64,000 nt of DNA from Spongilla lacustris (GCA_949361645.1 OX442425.1:2286171-2350170), one strand, 5' to 3'; positions 9,580 through 20,313 are shown, counted from the stretch's first letter. Notes: generated by a model not told the origin, from the letters alone. Numbers and translations are program-made.

Positions 9580-10944
9580 TCATGTGTAGCGCATTACATT
9601 AGAGATGATCGGGTCCTTAGCTGACTCCTTAGCCACTGTTCCAGGATCAGTCGGGTTCAGCTGAAGGCTGACAGTCTTGATGGTGCAGACTGTGTCCACA
9701 TCTGCATCACCTTCCTCCCCATCAAAATTGGCATCCGGTCCTACAGGGAGACGGCTGAGAGCATCTGCATTGCCGTGGTCTGATGTCTTACGATACTCGA
9801 TAGAATACTGGTATTGACTCAGCATCAATGCCCATCGAGCAAGCCTATTAGCTGCCAGTGCAGGAGTTGCTTTGGTTGGTCCAAACAAAGCTATCAGTGG
9901 CTTGTGGTCAGTGACCAGAATGAATGTCCGACCATATAGAAACTGGTGGAACTTGTTCAGGGCAAAGATTATGGCTAGTGCCTCCTTTTGTATTTGACTA
10001 TATCCCCTCTGCGTGTTCGTGAGGGTCTTCGACGCATTCGCGATTGGGCGCTCACTGCCATCACTGTACCAGTGGAAGAGGACAGCTCCTAATCCTACTT
10101 CTGACGCATCACACGAAATCCCAATTTGGAGTGTGGGATTGAAGTGAACCAGAATAGTGTCTGTGCAGAGCAAGTCTTTCAATTTCTGGAAGGCTTCTTG
10201 TTCTACTGCACCCCAGCTCCATGGAATTCCTTTCTTGGTCAGGCGATGCAGTGGTTCAGTGATTGTAGCAAGGTTGGGCAGGAACTTGCCATAAAACTGA
10301 ACTGAACCCAAAAAGGAACGGAGACTGGAAACATTTCTTGGAGGTGGCATCATTTTGAAAGCATCAACTTTAGGACCCTTGGCAATTCCCTGTCGAGATA
10401 GGATATGTCCGAGGTACTCGACAGAAGGTTGTGCAAATAAACACTTCTCCAAGCGACAGCGAAGCCCCTTGTCCTCCAAGCGTTTGAGGAGAGCACGAAG
10501 GTTCTGGATGTGCTCAGAAGCGGTAGTCCCACTGACCAGAATGTCATCCATGTAAACCGCTACACCTTGGAGGTCGCTGGTCAGTTGGTCCATAATTTCC
10601 TGAAAGTATCCTGGAGCCGAACTGATGCCAAAAGGAAGTCTTGTTTGCAGTAGTACCCCTCGGTGAGTGCTGAGGGCCAGTCGCCTTTGGCTCTCAGGAG
10701 CAAGCATAATTTGATTGTAGGCATCTGCCAGGTCAATCTTCGTGAAGCCATGACCCCCACCGAATTTCCTCATCAGATCCTCTGGAAGAGGCATGGGATG
10801 GCGATGGGGTTCCAGCTGCTGATTCACTGTAACTGAATAGTCGCCACATATACGCAGTTTAGCCGACTGACCAGGTAGAGCTGCCTTCCGAATGGGAACC
10901 ACAGGGGTCCCATAGTCATTAAACCGAGTGGGTAGCCACACACC
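9580..10944 (-). CDS. Gypsy pol, reverse transcriptase and RNase H part (broken)
   Basis: The open frame lies between two in-frame TGA codons (10945-10947 and 9580-9582). RT motifs are present in order: FTKIDLADAYNQI, LPFGISSAPGYFQ, and the catalytic box VYMDDILVSG. RNase H follows, with SCDASEVGLGAVLF and TDHKPLIALF, ending in NADALSRLPVG. It would copy genomic RNA into DNA and degrade the RNA strand in the virus-like particle. The frame is the same on both sides of each TGA, so the only visible lesions in pol are these two stops. Confidence 0.9.
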   Translation of the reverse strand, partial: GVWLPTRFNDYGTPVVPIRKAALPGQSAKLRICGDYSVTVNQQLEPHRHPMPLPEDLMRKFGGGHGFTKIDLADAYNQIMLAPESQRRLALSTHRGVLLQTRLPFGISSAPGYFQEIMDQLTSDLQGVAVYMDDILVSGTTASEHIQNLRALLKRLEDKGLRCRLEKCLFAQPSVEYLGHILSRQGIAKGPKVDAFKMMPPPRNVSSLRSFLGSVQFYGKFLPNLATITEPLHRLTKKGIPWSWGAVEQEAFQKLKDLLCTDTILVHFNPTLQIGISCDASEVGLGAVLFHWYSDGSERPIANASKTLTNTQRGYSQIQKEALAIIFALNKFHQFLYGRTFILVTDHKPLIALFGPTKATPALAANRLARWALMLSQYQYSIEYRKTSDHGNADALSRLPVGPDANFDGEEGDADVDTVCTIKTVSLQLNPTDPGTVAKESAKDPIISNVMRYT

Positions 10945-11637
10945 TCAGGCAATTCCAGCATCATAGGCTTGGCAGAGGTCCTCCTGGATGGCAAATGGAA
11001 CCACTCGCGGTTTGCAAAAGATAGGCTTAGCATCTGGTTTGAACTTGACTTCCAGTTGAAAATCCTTGAGGCAACCGAGTTCTTGTTTAAACAGATCTGG
11101 GAACTCCTGGCAGAGCTGCTCACATGCCTTCTGAAGGGCTAGATCTGGCTTCAGATCATTGAAAATTGGTCGAATAGCAGAGGCATCTACTGGCCTGTTC
11201 ACTGATGGTAGACCCATAAGTGCAGAAATGTTGACTTGTAGCCTCACTATGGCATCGCGTCCCAGAAGGTTGAGTCGTGGTACCTTGGTGACAGTGAATT
11301 CCACTGCTTTACCATCTGAACTGTCCTCACCCTGCAGTGTGACTACCGTTGAGAAAATGCCTAAGGTGGGCAGTGGCTGTCTGTTTGCTACCTCATATCG
11401 TCCTGTGGCAGGTGACAGGGGGGGTTTCGCCAAATCACACCATACATCTTCAGAGCAGATTCTGAAGTTATCACCAGCCCCTGTGTCAACCTCAAACATA
11501 AACTGCTTCCCCTGGATGAGGACTGATTGTTGAAGTTGAGGAACCGATTCCGTGGCCTTGACTGTCCGGATCTGGTACTTAGAGATGGCCCTTACTGGCT
11601 GGGTACTTCCCCTCTTCTTCAAACAGACTACCTCCAA
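10945..11637 (-). CDS. Gypsy pol N-part, aspartic protease and RT start (broken)
   Basis: It contains the aspartic protease signature FEVDTGAGDNF and the flap/LLGRDAI region (NLLGRDAIVRL), then the linker into RT (DLFKQELGCLKDF), and ends at TGA 10945-10947. The frame differs from gag. Just upstream in the pol frame the second gag zinc knuckle continues (CRKRGHLEVVC), whereas the gag frame leaves it, so the gag-pol shift falls inside that knuckle near 11650-11662. Either a programmed frameshift or a small indel would explain this; position inside a zinc knuckle favours an indel. Confidence 0.85.
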   Translation of the reverse strand: MEVVCLKKRGSTQPVRAISKYQIRTVKATESVPQLQQSVLIQGKQFMFEVDTGAGDNFRICSEDVWCDLAKPPLSPATGRYEVANRQPLPTLGIFSTVVTLQGEDSSDGKAVEFTVTKVPRLNLLGRDAIVRLQVNISALMGLPSVNRPVDASAIRPIFNDLKPDLALQKACEQLCQEFPDLFKQELGCLKDFQLEVKFKPDAKPIFCKPRVVPFAIQEDLCQAYDAGIA

Positions 11638-12557
11638 GTGTCCACGCTTTCTGCAGTATACCTACAAGTGGCCTCCCTGAAAGGACAATCCGGTGACTTG
11701 TGGTCTGACTTTCCACATCTTGGACAGGTCCCTATTGGGAAATCTCTCTCTTTGCCACAGGCATAGTGTGTAGGGTTTTCCCCTGAGTCAGGAGATAGAG
11801 ATCGTCTCCTATAGTCAACCTTGTAGACAGGGCTTGCCTTCGTCCCATACACGGTCTCCTTTGCTACCTTGGCTGCCTCCTCTGTCTCCATCGCAACTGC
11901 TATTGCCTTGGCAAAGGTCAGCTCCTCCTCTTTGTACTTAAAGAGAGCCTTCAGGACGGCTTCATTGCTGACAGAGCACATGAAGCGTGTACGCATTGCC
12001 TCGTCCAACGGGTCACGAATGGCAGGAAAATTACAAGTGACAGCGTCGTGACGAATTCGAGCGGCCAACTCCTGAATCGACTCTCCCGGTTTGCGGTTCA
12101 TGGAGGACCAATACTTGAACCGCTCGCGGACAACATAGCGTGTTGGGTCAAATTGGCCTTTCATGTACTCCACAATCTCGTCCAACGTAAGGGCGTTGAC
12201 ATCCTTGGCTGGAGACTGCTGCATGGCAAGATTACTCAGAAGCTTGTAGTTCACGCGCGACTGATTGGTAAGAAAAACCAGCGCTTGTTTGTCCGTAGGA
12301 ACAGAGTTGGCTCCGACAAATGTTTGGAACCATGCCCAGTAGTCGTCCCACAATTCTGTCGTAGGGTCGAACGGATCAAAACTGGGAATGACCACTAGCG
12401 GCGCCTTTTGAGAAGGTTGCTCGAGTTCCCGCTGGCCGTTCTGTCCCATGAACGCGGCGATGAGGGCCTCAGTTTGCTTTCGTCCTTCCTCCATCTGTTT
12501 CCGTTGTTCTTCCATCTGTATCTGGAGTAGCTCAATAAGCTTTGCTGTTTCTGCCAT
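11628..12557 (-). CDS. Gypsy gag
   Basis: ATG at 12555-12557 opens 309 codons. The N-end is a charged helical segment (IQMEEQRKQMEEGRKQ). Then comes a retrotransposon gag-type capsid region (WDDYWAWFQTF, FKYWSSMNRKPGESIQELAARIR), then a CCHC knuckle CPRCGKSDHKSPDC. A second knuckle begins (EATCRY) but the frame is lost before completion and ends at TAG 11628-11630. Gag packages the RNA into particles. The start lies about 25 bp inside the 5' LTR boundary, which is a very short leader. Confidence 0.9.
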   Translation of the reverse strand: MAETAKLIELLQIQMEEQRKQMEEGRKQTEALIAAFMGQNGQRELEQPSQKAPLVVIPSFDPFDPTTELWDDYWAWFQTFVGANSVPTDKQALVFLTNQSRVNYKLLSNLAMQQSPAKDVNALTLDEIVEYMKGQFDPTRYVVRERFKYWSSMNRKPGESIQELAARIRHDAVTCNFPAIRDPLDEAMRTRFMCSVSNEAVLKALFKYKEEELTFAKAIAVAMETEEAAKVAKETVYGTKASPVYKVDYRRRSLSPDSGENPTHYACGKERDFPIGTCPRCGKSDHKSPDCPFREATCRYTAESVDTWR

Positions 12558-12581
12558 CCTGCCGACTACGCCACAAAATCC

Positions 12582-12777
12582 TGTCGTGTTTCTCAGTACG
12601 TAGGATTTTAATAAGTATTATCTCTGGCAAAACAGGCACAAAACTACACACAGAAACTCCTTCTAGCTATCTCGCAGAGAGAATAATGTAACACATGAAC
12701 ACGTAGTTGAGGGTGTTAAATAACAGACAGGAAAGTTCTGGATATCTGGAATCCTGATAAGTGCCATGACCATGACA
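12582..12777 (-). repeat. 5' LTR of Gypsy element
   Basis: 196 bp, near-identical to 8033-8228. It lies upstream of gag on the coding strand and is flanked outside by ATCTC. About four substitutions separate the two LTRs. Confidence 0.95.
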
Positions 12778-13887
12778 ATCTCCCTGATATACATGTATAT
12801 GCTGCAGTGACTGAGTCAAGTATAAGGATTCCATTGTACTGCAATACATACACATCCAAGAGCAATCTGGAGCAAGTGATTGTGGCCTTTTTGATTTTGC
12901 AGCTGCCACAGCAATCTATTGGATTTTGACCAGCTTCTGATGAGGAAACATTGCTTCCAAAATGGTCACGTGACATGTTGCCTTTCACTATAACGCCCAG
13001 GAAGCCTAAGTCTTGAAGGAAGCCGGAAGAAATTGAACTTAGTCTATATAATTGTCAGTGCAAGCAATCGAATCTAGGCAGAAAGATTGTGCGCAACGCC
13101 GGCAATGGGTGCTAAAAGTGGTTTCATTGCAGCGCAATTGCTTGTGTGGTAAATTCTGATATCGGTTATATATTCCGAGACCGAATAGTACAAAAAGCAT
13201 GCAAATTAAAGTCGTCCGAATATACCGGTATAGCCTGTCGCACACCCTATCAGCTCTTTTTGGGCATTCCTCTCTTTCATACTGAGGGATGTACTTAATG
13301 TGTCTGAAGAGGACAGTGTGACGATGCTGCTCATATGGCGATCGGAGGTACTAAATGCGTTTTTGGACACAAAAGCAAACAATGCAAGGCGCCACGGAAC
13401 TGACGGAAGGAGATACAATTGGGCCCACGCGCTCGATCCAGATGCTTCACCGTCGCCGAATGAACTCGTTCTCTGTTGAAATTTTTTTTTGTTCCCTGTA
13501 CTTATACTTCAAGTTCTATGTACTCGCTTATATCATAGATTATATCTTTGTAGAAGAGGCTTGGAAACGAGGGTATGCAGGAAATGAAGCATAATTAAAA
13601 ATTATGTTATACGCTGTTTCCTATTGAGTTATACACAGTGTTAATTGTTATACGCAACTGTGTATAGAGTATCCATACGCAAAAAAGTTATACACATGCG
13701 GATAACACGTGTATAACGTGTGAATAACACATGAATACACGCGTTATACAGTACATGTACTTTACAACAACCCTTTTTACACAGTGATGTAAATTCAAGC
13801 AACCAAGACTTTGATTAAATGATGTATGCAACACAACACACAACTGTACTCATCACGTGATAAGTTTTATTTATTTATATATTTATT
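12778..13887. other. Intergenic, no gene seen
   Basis: It lies between the LTR and the GPCR gene. At 13615-13760 there is a cluster of related words around GTTATACAC and CGTGTATAAC, mildly palindromic and of unknown role. TTTATT words at about 13867-13890 read AATAAA on the minus strand, next to the GPCR stop, and are candidate poly(A) signals for it. Confidence 0.5.
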
Positions 13888-16191
13888 TTATTTTACAGAA
13901 AAGGGAACAATGCCATTGCTTGCTTGTTTTGAACTGCATAGACTACTGTACTTTTCCCTGTAAATCGAGACCACTGGAGGTAAGAAGATGAGGATGTTGC
14001 ACAAGTAGACAGAGCTAACTAACACCACACACATGAAGCTGTGCGTCACGTTGACATTGAAGGTATTGTGCAGAAATAGGGCATAGATTGGAACACCTGT
14101 GCACAGGAGGATCCCTAGTAGGTAGGCAAGAGCAGTGGTGCTCTTGGTATATTTGAAGTTGTGATTGGTGATATGTCTGGTGAGGACTGCAAGTGTGACC
14201 ATCATTCCAAGGAGGATGCCCAGGAAGAGGACGAGGCCCAGAATCCAGAAGACAAAGTGCCTGCAGTTGCAGTCCCAGTACACAATTACATTGAAGTCAA
14301 TAATTGAAGTATTGATAATGTCATATTTAAGCCGATCGATCACCATCCACAATACCAGACATCCACTGCTAATGGAAATCAGAAGCCCCACAAAACCAAG
14401 AAGATGGTAGTTTGAAAGTAGGCTGCCAGGATCATCAAAGTGCGTGAAGATGCGATAAATTCTCCACAAGCGGCCAATCATAATTCCAAAAATGATTGTG
14501 AAACCCAGAACTAGTAGCCACCAGAACGCATTACACAAGAAGCCTTGGACTGCAAAGTTTGGTGTAGTAGGTTTGAAAGATCCCAAGACAATGAATATCA
14601 TTGTAGCTGCTATAATTATGTAGCACCCCAAGAAGATAATGTGGTTCAGTTTTGGGCTTGTTGCCTTGAGGGCAGCATTGTGACGATAGATGACGTTGAT
14701 TATGTGAAGGCTCACTGTCGAAACAAAGGCCACTATTTGGAGTACAATGAACAGGACTGCTGCACGAATGTCTAATGTGACCAGCTCAGTGTGGAACGTA
14801 TCAGTGATGAAGTTCCCCTTAACAGTTAGGGATAGATTGGTTCCATCAAAGACTCCTAGTAGTGTCACTGATGCTATAGGTTCGTCAGAATTGTTACCCA
14901 GCTGATATATATTAACCACTGTGCCTGTGTCGCCCGTTACATTGCTAAAAGAGATTCTCCCAGATGCTCCTTCAAACGAAAAGTCTGTGTCAAAGAAACG
15001 CTTTAGGATGGTTTTGGTGGTCTGCAATTGGCTAACACCCCTAGCAGGCCAGTAGTCCTTAAGGGACACGTTGTCCATTCTGTCTGCTCTGTCCAGCGCT
15101 CTGGCCAGTGACCAGACTGTGTCGTAGTAGGTGGGTCCGTAGAGCAGGTCTATAGGGTAGGGTATGTCCTTTTCTGCGATGTATTCATGAACAGCTGGTT
15201 TGTAAGTATCATTGAAGAATGTGGTGAAGTTCTCGCCAGAGATCAGAGAGGTGTTATCAGAGTAATCCCTCTGTAACTTGTAGTGACAGAATATGGCATT
15301 ATTGAGGACTGCCTGCAATTCCCAGCCTGAGCAAACACACATTCCTTCTGGACAGGACGGATCTACTAGTGGAAATGACGCTCCATTCTCAAATTCATTG
15401 GGGCTCCTATCATGAAACACCCACTGGTACGTCGGATACATTATCTTCTTGTGGTACGCGAGACAGAGCAGCTGAGGCGCCACTTGACCTCCGAGGAATC
15501 CTAATATAACCCTCGCGCGGGATTGCACGAGAGCATCCAGCGGGAAGTAAGTCTCGGTGACCCCGCCCACAAACGTAATATTTCCGTTCTGAGTCACATT
15601 CATAAACTCGTCTTTAAACTTGTCGAAGGTGTAACTGAAGTACGTTCGGTAGTAGTCGAACAGGACCGCAACGCTTTTCCAATTGTTTTGTCTCATCAGA
15701 TCGAAATACGTCTTCACATAAACGTACGATGAACTAACGGTCCGCAGTGTGTACGGGTAGGCCGTTCTGTTGTCCAGCTCCACAGTTGTAGCGACAGACA
15801 CCATCAGTGTTGCGATGGAGTCATGCTTGCTCAGTTCGCCTATCGCGAGGGCACCTTCGGAACATCCAGGTCCAACCATTCCTATCACCTGCTTACCACT
15901 GTAGAACGAAGTTTCGATAAAGCTGGTGACAGCTTTGAAAGTACTAGTGATATCGCAGGCATCGTCTCTCTCGAGGAGTTCCAGCCGGTAATCTGGCAAT
16001 ATGCTGGAATCATTGTTGATTTCGTCCACCGCAACGCGAGCAGCTGGCGTGAGCGAAGCTCCTCCGTTCCATGAAGGTATGATAACGGTGTCCGGATACG
16101 CAGCGAGAGCGACGATATACAGCGTGTGGTTCTTGGATAACGATAACTCTACCGCCGGTAATAGCACGCTTAACACAATCAAGCCGAGCAT
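13888..16191 (-). CDS. Class C GPCR, GABA-B receptor-like
   Basis: An intronless frame of about 767 codons from ATG 16189-16191 (six more upstream codons are open but begin with a non-ATG). Residues 1-20 (MLGLIVLSVLLPAVELSLS) form a signal peptide. About residues 25-460 form a periplasmic-binding-like Venus flytrap (AARVAVDEINND, VIGMVGPGCSEGALAIG, WKSVAVLFDYY) with many N-glycosylation sites. Then come seven hydrophobic segments between about residues 475 and 735. SPKLNHIIFLGC, the RLWRIYRIF segment, and Cys in FLCNAFWW with CNC in the second loop (the usual disulfide) are typical of GABA-B-type receptors. The cytoplasmic tail is short. Family role: ligand binding at the cell surface with G-protein signalling; the ligand is unknown. 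Large families of such receptors occur in sponges. Whether it acts as a heterodimer cannot be told. Confidence 0.93.
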   Translation of the reverse strand: MLGLIVLSVLLPAVELSLSKNHTLYIVALAAYPDTVIIPSWNGGASLTPAARVAVDEINNDSSILPDYRLELLERDDACDITSTFKAVTSFIETSFYSGKQVIGMVGPGCSEGALAIGELSKHDSIATLMVSVATTVELDNRTAYPYTLRTVSSSYVYVKTYFDLMRQNNWKSVAVLFDYYRTYFSYTFDKFKDEFMNVTQNGNITFVGGVTETYFPLDALVQSRARVILGFLGGQVAPQLLCLAYHKKIMYPTYQWVFHDRSPNEFENGASFPLVDPSCPEGMCVCSGWELQAVLNNAIFCHYKLQRDYSDNTSLISGENFTTFFNDTYKPAVHEYIAEKDIPYPIDLLYGPTYYDTVWSLARALDRADRMDNVSLKDYWPARGVSQLQTTKTILKRFFDTDFSFEGASGRISFSNVTGDTGTVVNIYQLGNNSDEPIASVTLLGVFDGTNLSLTVKGNFITDTFHTELVTLDIRAAVLFIVLQIVAFVSTVSLHIINVIYRHNAALKATSPKLNHIIFLGCYIIIAATMIFIVLGSFKPTTPNFAVQGFLCNAFWWLLVLGFTIIFGIMIGRLWRIYRIFTHFDDPGSLLSNYHLLGFVGLLISISSGCLVLWMVIDRLKYDIINTSIIDFNVIVYWDCNCRHFVFWILGLVLFLGILLGMMVTLAVLTRHITNHNFKYTKSTTALAYLLGILLCTGVPIYALFLHNTFNVNVTHSFMCVVLVSSVYLCNILIFLPPVVSIYREKYSSLCSSKQASNGIVPFSVK

Positions 16192-16240
16192 CCCGTACGA
16201 ATGATACAAATCGGAATCGGCTAGCTGGAATACAAATCCT

Positions 16241-16248
16241 ATTTATAC
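16241..16248 (-). promoter_or_regulatory. TATA box of the GPCR gene
   Basis: On the minus strand TATAAATAGG begins about 55 bp upstream of the ATG at 16191, which would place the transcription start about 20-30 bp before the ATG. Sequence match and spacing only. Confidence 0.5.
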
Positions 16249-16784
16249 AAAACCCGTTATTGGTGTTAATTTTGTTGGTGATAAATCCCCGCCCCGGAAG
16301 GGAGAAAGGGAGCCAATCAACAACAAGCAACGGCTGCACTCCATAAATCACTAGCACTTTAATATGCGAAACTTAATTTTACAGCTCACAATAATTACAC
16401 TATACTGTTAAACAAGCGCAATCGATGGTAATTAGCCTGCATGTATACCACATGTTATCGAAAGCGATTTCAGCACGCATGTCTATCTCTGTTATTTGTT
16501 GACACAGACAATACCACAATCCGAGGCCAACAGGATCCGCGTTTGATATGTTATCATTGTTATGGTATCGGTGCAGTATAGAATTTAATTGTGATAGTCC
16601 TAGAATGTAACCCTCTCCCAAGTAACAATATTAATACTGAACTGGTGATGTTAAACTCACACCGCGGCAGGGAAAAATAATCACACCGCCGCCAAGTCGA
16701 TCATTTTTTGATTCCACAAGTGATTGAGCACTGCAAGCCCCCATTTACGTGAATGATAATTAATGCTAGTATATATAATTATGA
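16249..16784. other. Intergenic, no gene seen
   Basis: AT-rich upstream region of the GPCR. No recognisable coding frame or RNA gene. Confidence 0.5.
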
Positions 16785-17166
<382 letters not shown>

Positions 17167-18480
17167 CCATTAAATAGTATAGCTATCGTTCAAGTTTCAG
17201 AGGCCAGCTGCTCATGACATCGCCCGTCAGTCCGTGCAGTCTGCTTGATGCAAAAACAAAAAAGGTCACTTTAAACCGCTTGAAACAAGCAAATTCGATA
17301 GAATCCAAACAACTGAATTAAGGCCGAGGGATAACGAGAAGATCTATCTACGGGTGTACAATGGTAAATGAAGTGCAAAAGAGAGAAGCCATAGTGCCGA
17401 CACGCGTTATAAAATTCTAAAGATAATATTGTACACTGTAATTCACTAATTAGGGCTAATGCTCGTGCCATTCTGAGTCGTTCCTACTCCCACCTTGTGC
17501 AGCAGGTGGGTGAACTGTGTGTGTAATTGTTCAGTTGTATTGTGTGCAGTTGTATGTGCATATACATATACATTACTTACTCCGACATTGTAACTTCCGC
17601 GGTTTAATGATATTACATGTATGGTAAAAGTATATTTACAATGGAAACTATGAATAAATTTATTACATTTACATTTACATGTAGCTCCGGCCCGGAGTGA
17701 CCCTACCGTGTTTAACCCTTCACACCCTCCATGATTTTAACACCACCATTTAGTCACCAGAAACACGAGTGTGTGAATGCAGGGATTTATAAAAATATGA
17801 ATTTGTACATGTACTGATCCGCATGCACTGACCAATCAGTATCGATGTGTAAGTACGCGACTGACAAGTGGATTGAGTTTCATTTTTTAGTATTGTAGCA
17901 TAAATTAATTTTAATCAGCAAGCTTAGACATGGCCAGTAACTAAATTTGAGATATTATTCAATACACTCTTGTCCTTAAAGTTAGCCATACAAAAAATGA
18001 ATTAGTTGTATCAAAATCTGGATGATCCATCTCTAAATGATTGAGCAGAGGTCAGATGTGTGATTGCTGATATCAGTCACTAAAAACAGTTTTGGTGGGC
18101 ACATGCATTGTAGCTGGTTGTGAAAGTGGAATGGAGTGAGGTGAAGTTGAGTTGACATAGATCTCTTTAATTTGCAGAGTACTATAATGAAGGAACAGAT
18201 GATGGATACACCTGTTACTGTCATATGAAGAAGAAAACAGACTTGTATGAGAAGATAAAGTTTCGCTGGTATCACTACTTTTACATTAACACTGAGTAAC
18301 ATTGTTGATAGACTGAATTAACAATATTTATTATCCATGGCTTAGTTAGTACTATATTACCAAGTTTAGATAGTAGCATATGTGATCAGTGTGAATATGT
18401 CTGTTGCAGCATGATTCAGTTATTTAAATTGTATCAGTCATGACTTTTTGCATCCAGTTATGAATAAAAAGCAATGAAAC
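17167..18480. other. Intergenic, no gene seen
   Basis: AT-rich unique-looking sequence. Only short frames without family resemblance are present. Confidence 0.4.
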
Positions 18481-18648
18481 AATATAGGATTTGAAGGCAA
18501 TAGTGGTGTAAAAAGGAAGGGAACAAGGGTCTAATAATAATAGAAAATGTAATAGAGCACACACATGTAGTATCCTAAAAATGTGTTAAATATAGGACTA
18601 TTACATTTTCCCTTATTATTAGACCCTTGTTCCTTTCAAATCCTATAT
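18481..18648. mobile_element. Hairpin MITE
   Basis: Outer arms TATAGGATTTGAA (18483-18495) and TTCAAATCCTATA (18636-18648) and inner arms GGGAACAAGGGTCTAATAAT and its complement (18601-18638) form a ~168-bp imperfect palindrome. A short unpaired piece (GGCAATAGTGGTGTAAAAA) sits in the left arm only. There is no coding capacity. Confidence 0.75.
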
Positions 18649-19004
18649 AACAACCAACTTTCAAGACCTCACAGAGAATGTTTTTATATACTTGTTAAAA
18701 AGGATATTTTACAATTCCAATCATCACGTACTAAAGTTGACACATCAGTTACTATATACCTGTTGTCACTCCAGTTGCCAAAGTCGGCACTTCAGTTGCC
18801 ACTCTGCCACTCCAGTTGCCAAATAATAGAAGCTAGAAATTTGATGAATTTAAAATAACGGCTAGAGCATCTACAATAAGAGCATAAACAAGCCAAACCA
18901 AAACCACGCAAATCAAGTTTTAATAGATGCATATTGTTTAGCAAATATATTAAACTGAGATGTATTTATTAGCAAAATGAATAACTACCAGAATCTATTT
19001 TTAT

Positions 19005-19400
19005 AGTCTGCCTGCCTGTGTTCGTTTTTTGAGAGTTTGGCTGGGCCGTTTAGGACAAAAGTGGACTCTTTAGTAGACTCCTTTCAACGATGCGCAGATA
19101 GTGACGGACTTACTTTTTTTATTTCACAACTTTTACTCTCAGTGCTTCTTTCCTGCTGTTGTATCGTTAAAAATAGCGCTCATTTAAGTACCGAATATTG
19201 AATTACCGCTTGTCCCGTTGCTAAATATTTGTCTGTCTGTGTTTGTTTTGTTTTTTGAGCGTTTGGCTGGGCCGTTTTCGACAAATGTGAACTCCTTTCT
19301 AAGATGCGCAGAGTATTCTTGCTGTTGATATCGTTAAAAGGGGCTCATTTTGAATATTTAATTACCGGTTCTCCCGTTGCTACGTGACATGTTGTTTTCA
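19005..19400. repeat. Imperfect direct duplication of ~200 bp
   Basis: TGTTCGTTTTTTGAGAGTTTGGCTGGGCCGTTT near 19019 is repeated, diverged, near 19239 with the same downstream order (GGACAAA...ACTCCTTTC...GATGCGCAGA). No gene is present. Confidence 0.7.
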
Positions 19401-19609
19401 AAGAAGTATTGTGACTGCATTTTATACCCTCCTCCCCCTCCCCCCTACCCTCTCTTACCAGGGGTAGGAGTCATTTACAGATGAGGACAGAGGGTTACGA
19501 AAGATGAATGGAGTGGTATCAGAAATTGAACAGTTACACACTGGTTAGTGGTTTTTGGCACTAAGGAATGGTGGTGCATGTACTTCTGAGCATAGTCACT
19601 CCCATACAG

Positions 19610-19913
19610 CTAGCCTTACTCTTCAGACCTGGACCCCTGAAAGGGGCCTTAAACCACAAATCAAAACCTTAAGTCACAACAATCACCAAAACCGGTTGGG
19701 TGATCTTGTCCCAGGCATCATATAATAATAAATATACATGCACATGTATAATCCCCTTATACATGTATGTATTTATTATTATACGATACCTGGGACAAGA
19801 TCACCCAACCGGTTTTGGTGATTGTTGTGACTTAAGACTCTGTAGTGGTGCAGTGGTTTTGATTTGTGGCTTAAGGCCCCTTTCAGGGGTCCAGGTCTGA
19901 AGAGTAAGGCTAC
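19610..19913. mobile_element. Palindromic MITE with TA flanks
   Basis: GCCTTACTCTTCAGACCTGG (19612 on) pairs with its complement ending near 19911, and the arms match over about 125 bp around a short AT-rich loop (19738-19764). TA abuts both tips, which suggests Tc1/mariner-type mobilisation. Copy 2 at 49.57 kb has the left arm only. Confidence 0.8.
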
Positions 19914-19955
19914 ATTCCAGAGTAAGCATCAAACAGACAGTTTATATTTCTACAG

Positions 19956-20040
19956 ACAAGGGAAATGGAGCATGATGCATGGGCTACTATTACATATGGT
20001 ACCAAGATCAGTATTGATCTGACCAATGATGTTTCTCCAG
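19956..20040 (+). CDS. Putative exon of unrecognised gene (a)
   Basis: An acceptor (TTATATTTCTACAG) precedes 85 nt of open frame reading TREMEHDAWATITYGTKISI and then DLTNDVSP, ending CCAG at donor GTAATT (20041) in phase 1. That phase joins correctly to the exon at 20239 (G+AT = Asp). No family is recognised. The homologous exon in the 49.8-kb copy has lost 4 bp (GATGGG for GATGCATGGG) and is frame-shifted, so that copy looks dead. Confidence 0.4.
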
Positions 20041-20238
20041 GTAATTTAGCACTGCAAATAATCTGTATTCTATACTGAAAAGTCCAAATGTTCATCTGCT
20101 AAGCAACGCAGTATACCATGCAGACATACCAGTACATGAATATTGTGTTGCCAAATCATTTTAGCCACTCCCAAATGCAGATTATAATTAGATATCAATG
20201 GAGGCAATCATTTTCAGTACTGTTTTCTATTTTATTAG

Positions 20239-20313
20239 ATACATTGCTAGTATCTGTAGATGAATTAGAAATTGAAACTAAGAATGTCTGGCAGAACAGA
20301 TATTGCCATACAA
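20239..20313 (+). CDS. Putative exon of unrecognised gene (b)
   Basis: After acceptor CTATTTTATTAG, 75 nt continue the frame of exon (a): DTLLVSVDELEIETKNVWQN then RYCHT, with donor GTAAAT at 20314. The duplicate near 50045-50120 keeps the frame open with a few replacements. A possible next exon follows the CATCTTCAG acceptor at 20530 and reaches a stop after about 15 codons. The function is unknown and no gene end is clear. Confidence 0.4.

Larger units (their letters stand above)
8033..12777 (-). mobile_element. Complete Ty3/Gypsy LTR retrotransposon
   Basis: Two 196-bp direct repeats (8033-8228 and 12582-12777), each beginning TG and ending CA and differing at only about four positions, bound gag and pol on the minus strand. 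The 5-bp duplication ATCTC abuts both ends. A polypurine tract (GGTAGGGAGG on the coding strand, 8229-8238) directly precedes the 3' LTR. A primer-site-like TGGCGTAGTCGGCAGG lies just inside the 5' LTR. Order is gag, protease, RT, RNase H, integrase, as in Ty3/Gypsy. Low LTR divergence suggests a fairly recent insertion. Two in-frame TGA stops and one frame shift between gag and pol mean this copy is unlikely to be autonomous as sequenced. Confidence 0.95.

Noticed and set aside
13615..13760. GTTATACAC-rich stretch as a possible CRISPR-like or origin repeat
   Set aside because: The words are short, irregularly spaced and not separated by unique spacers; the context is a eukaryotic genome.
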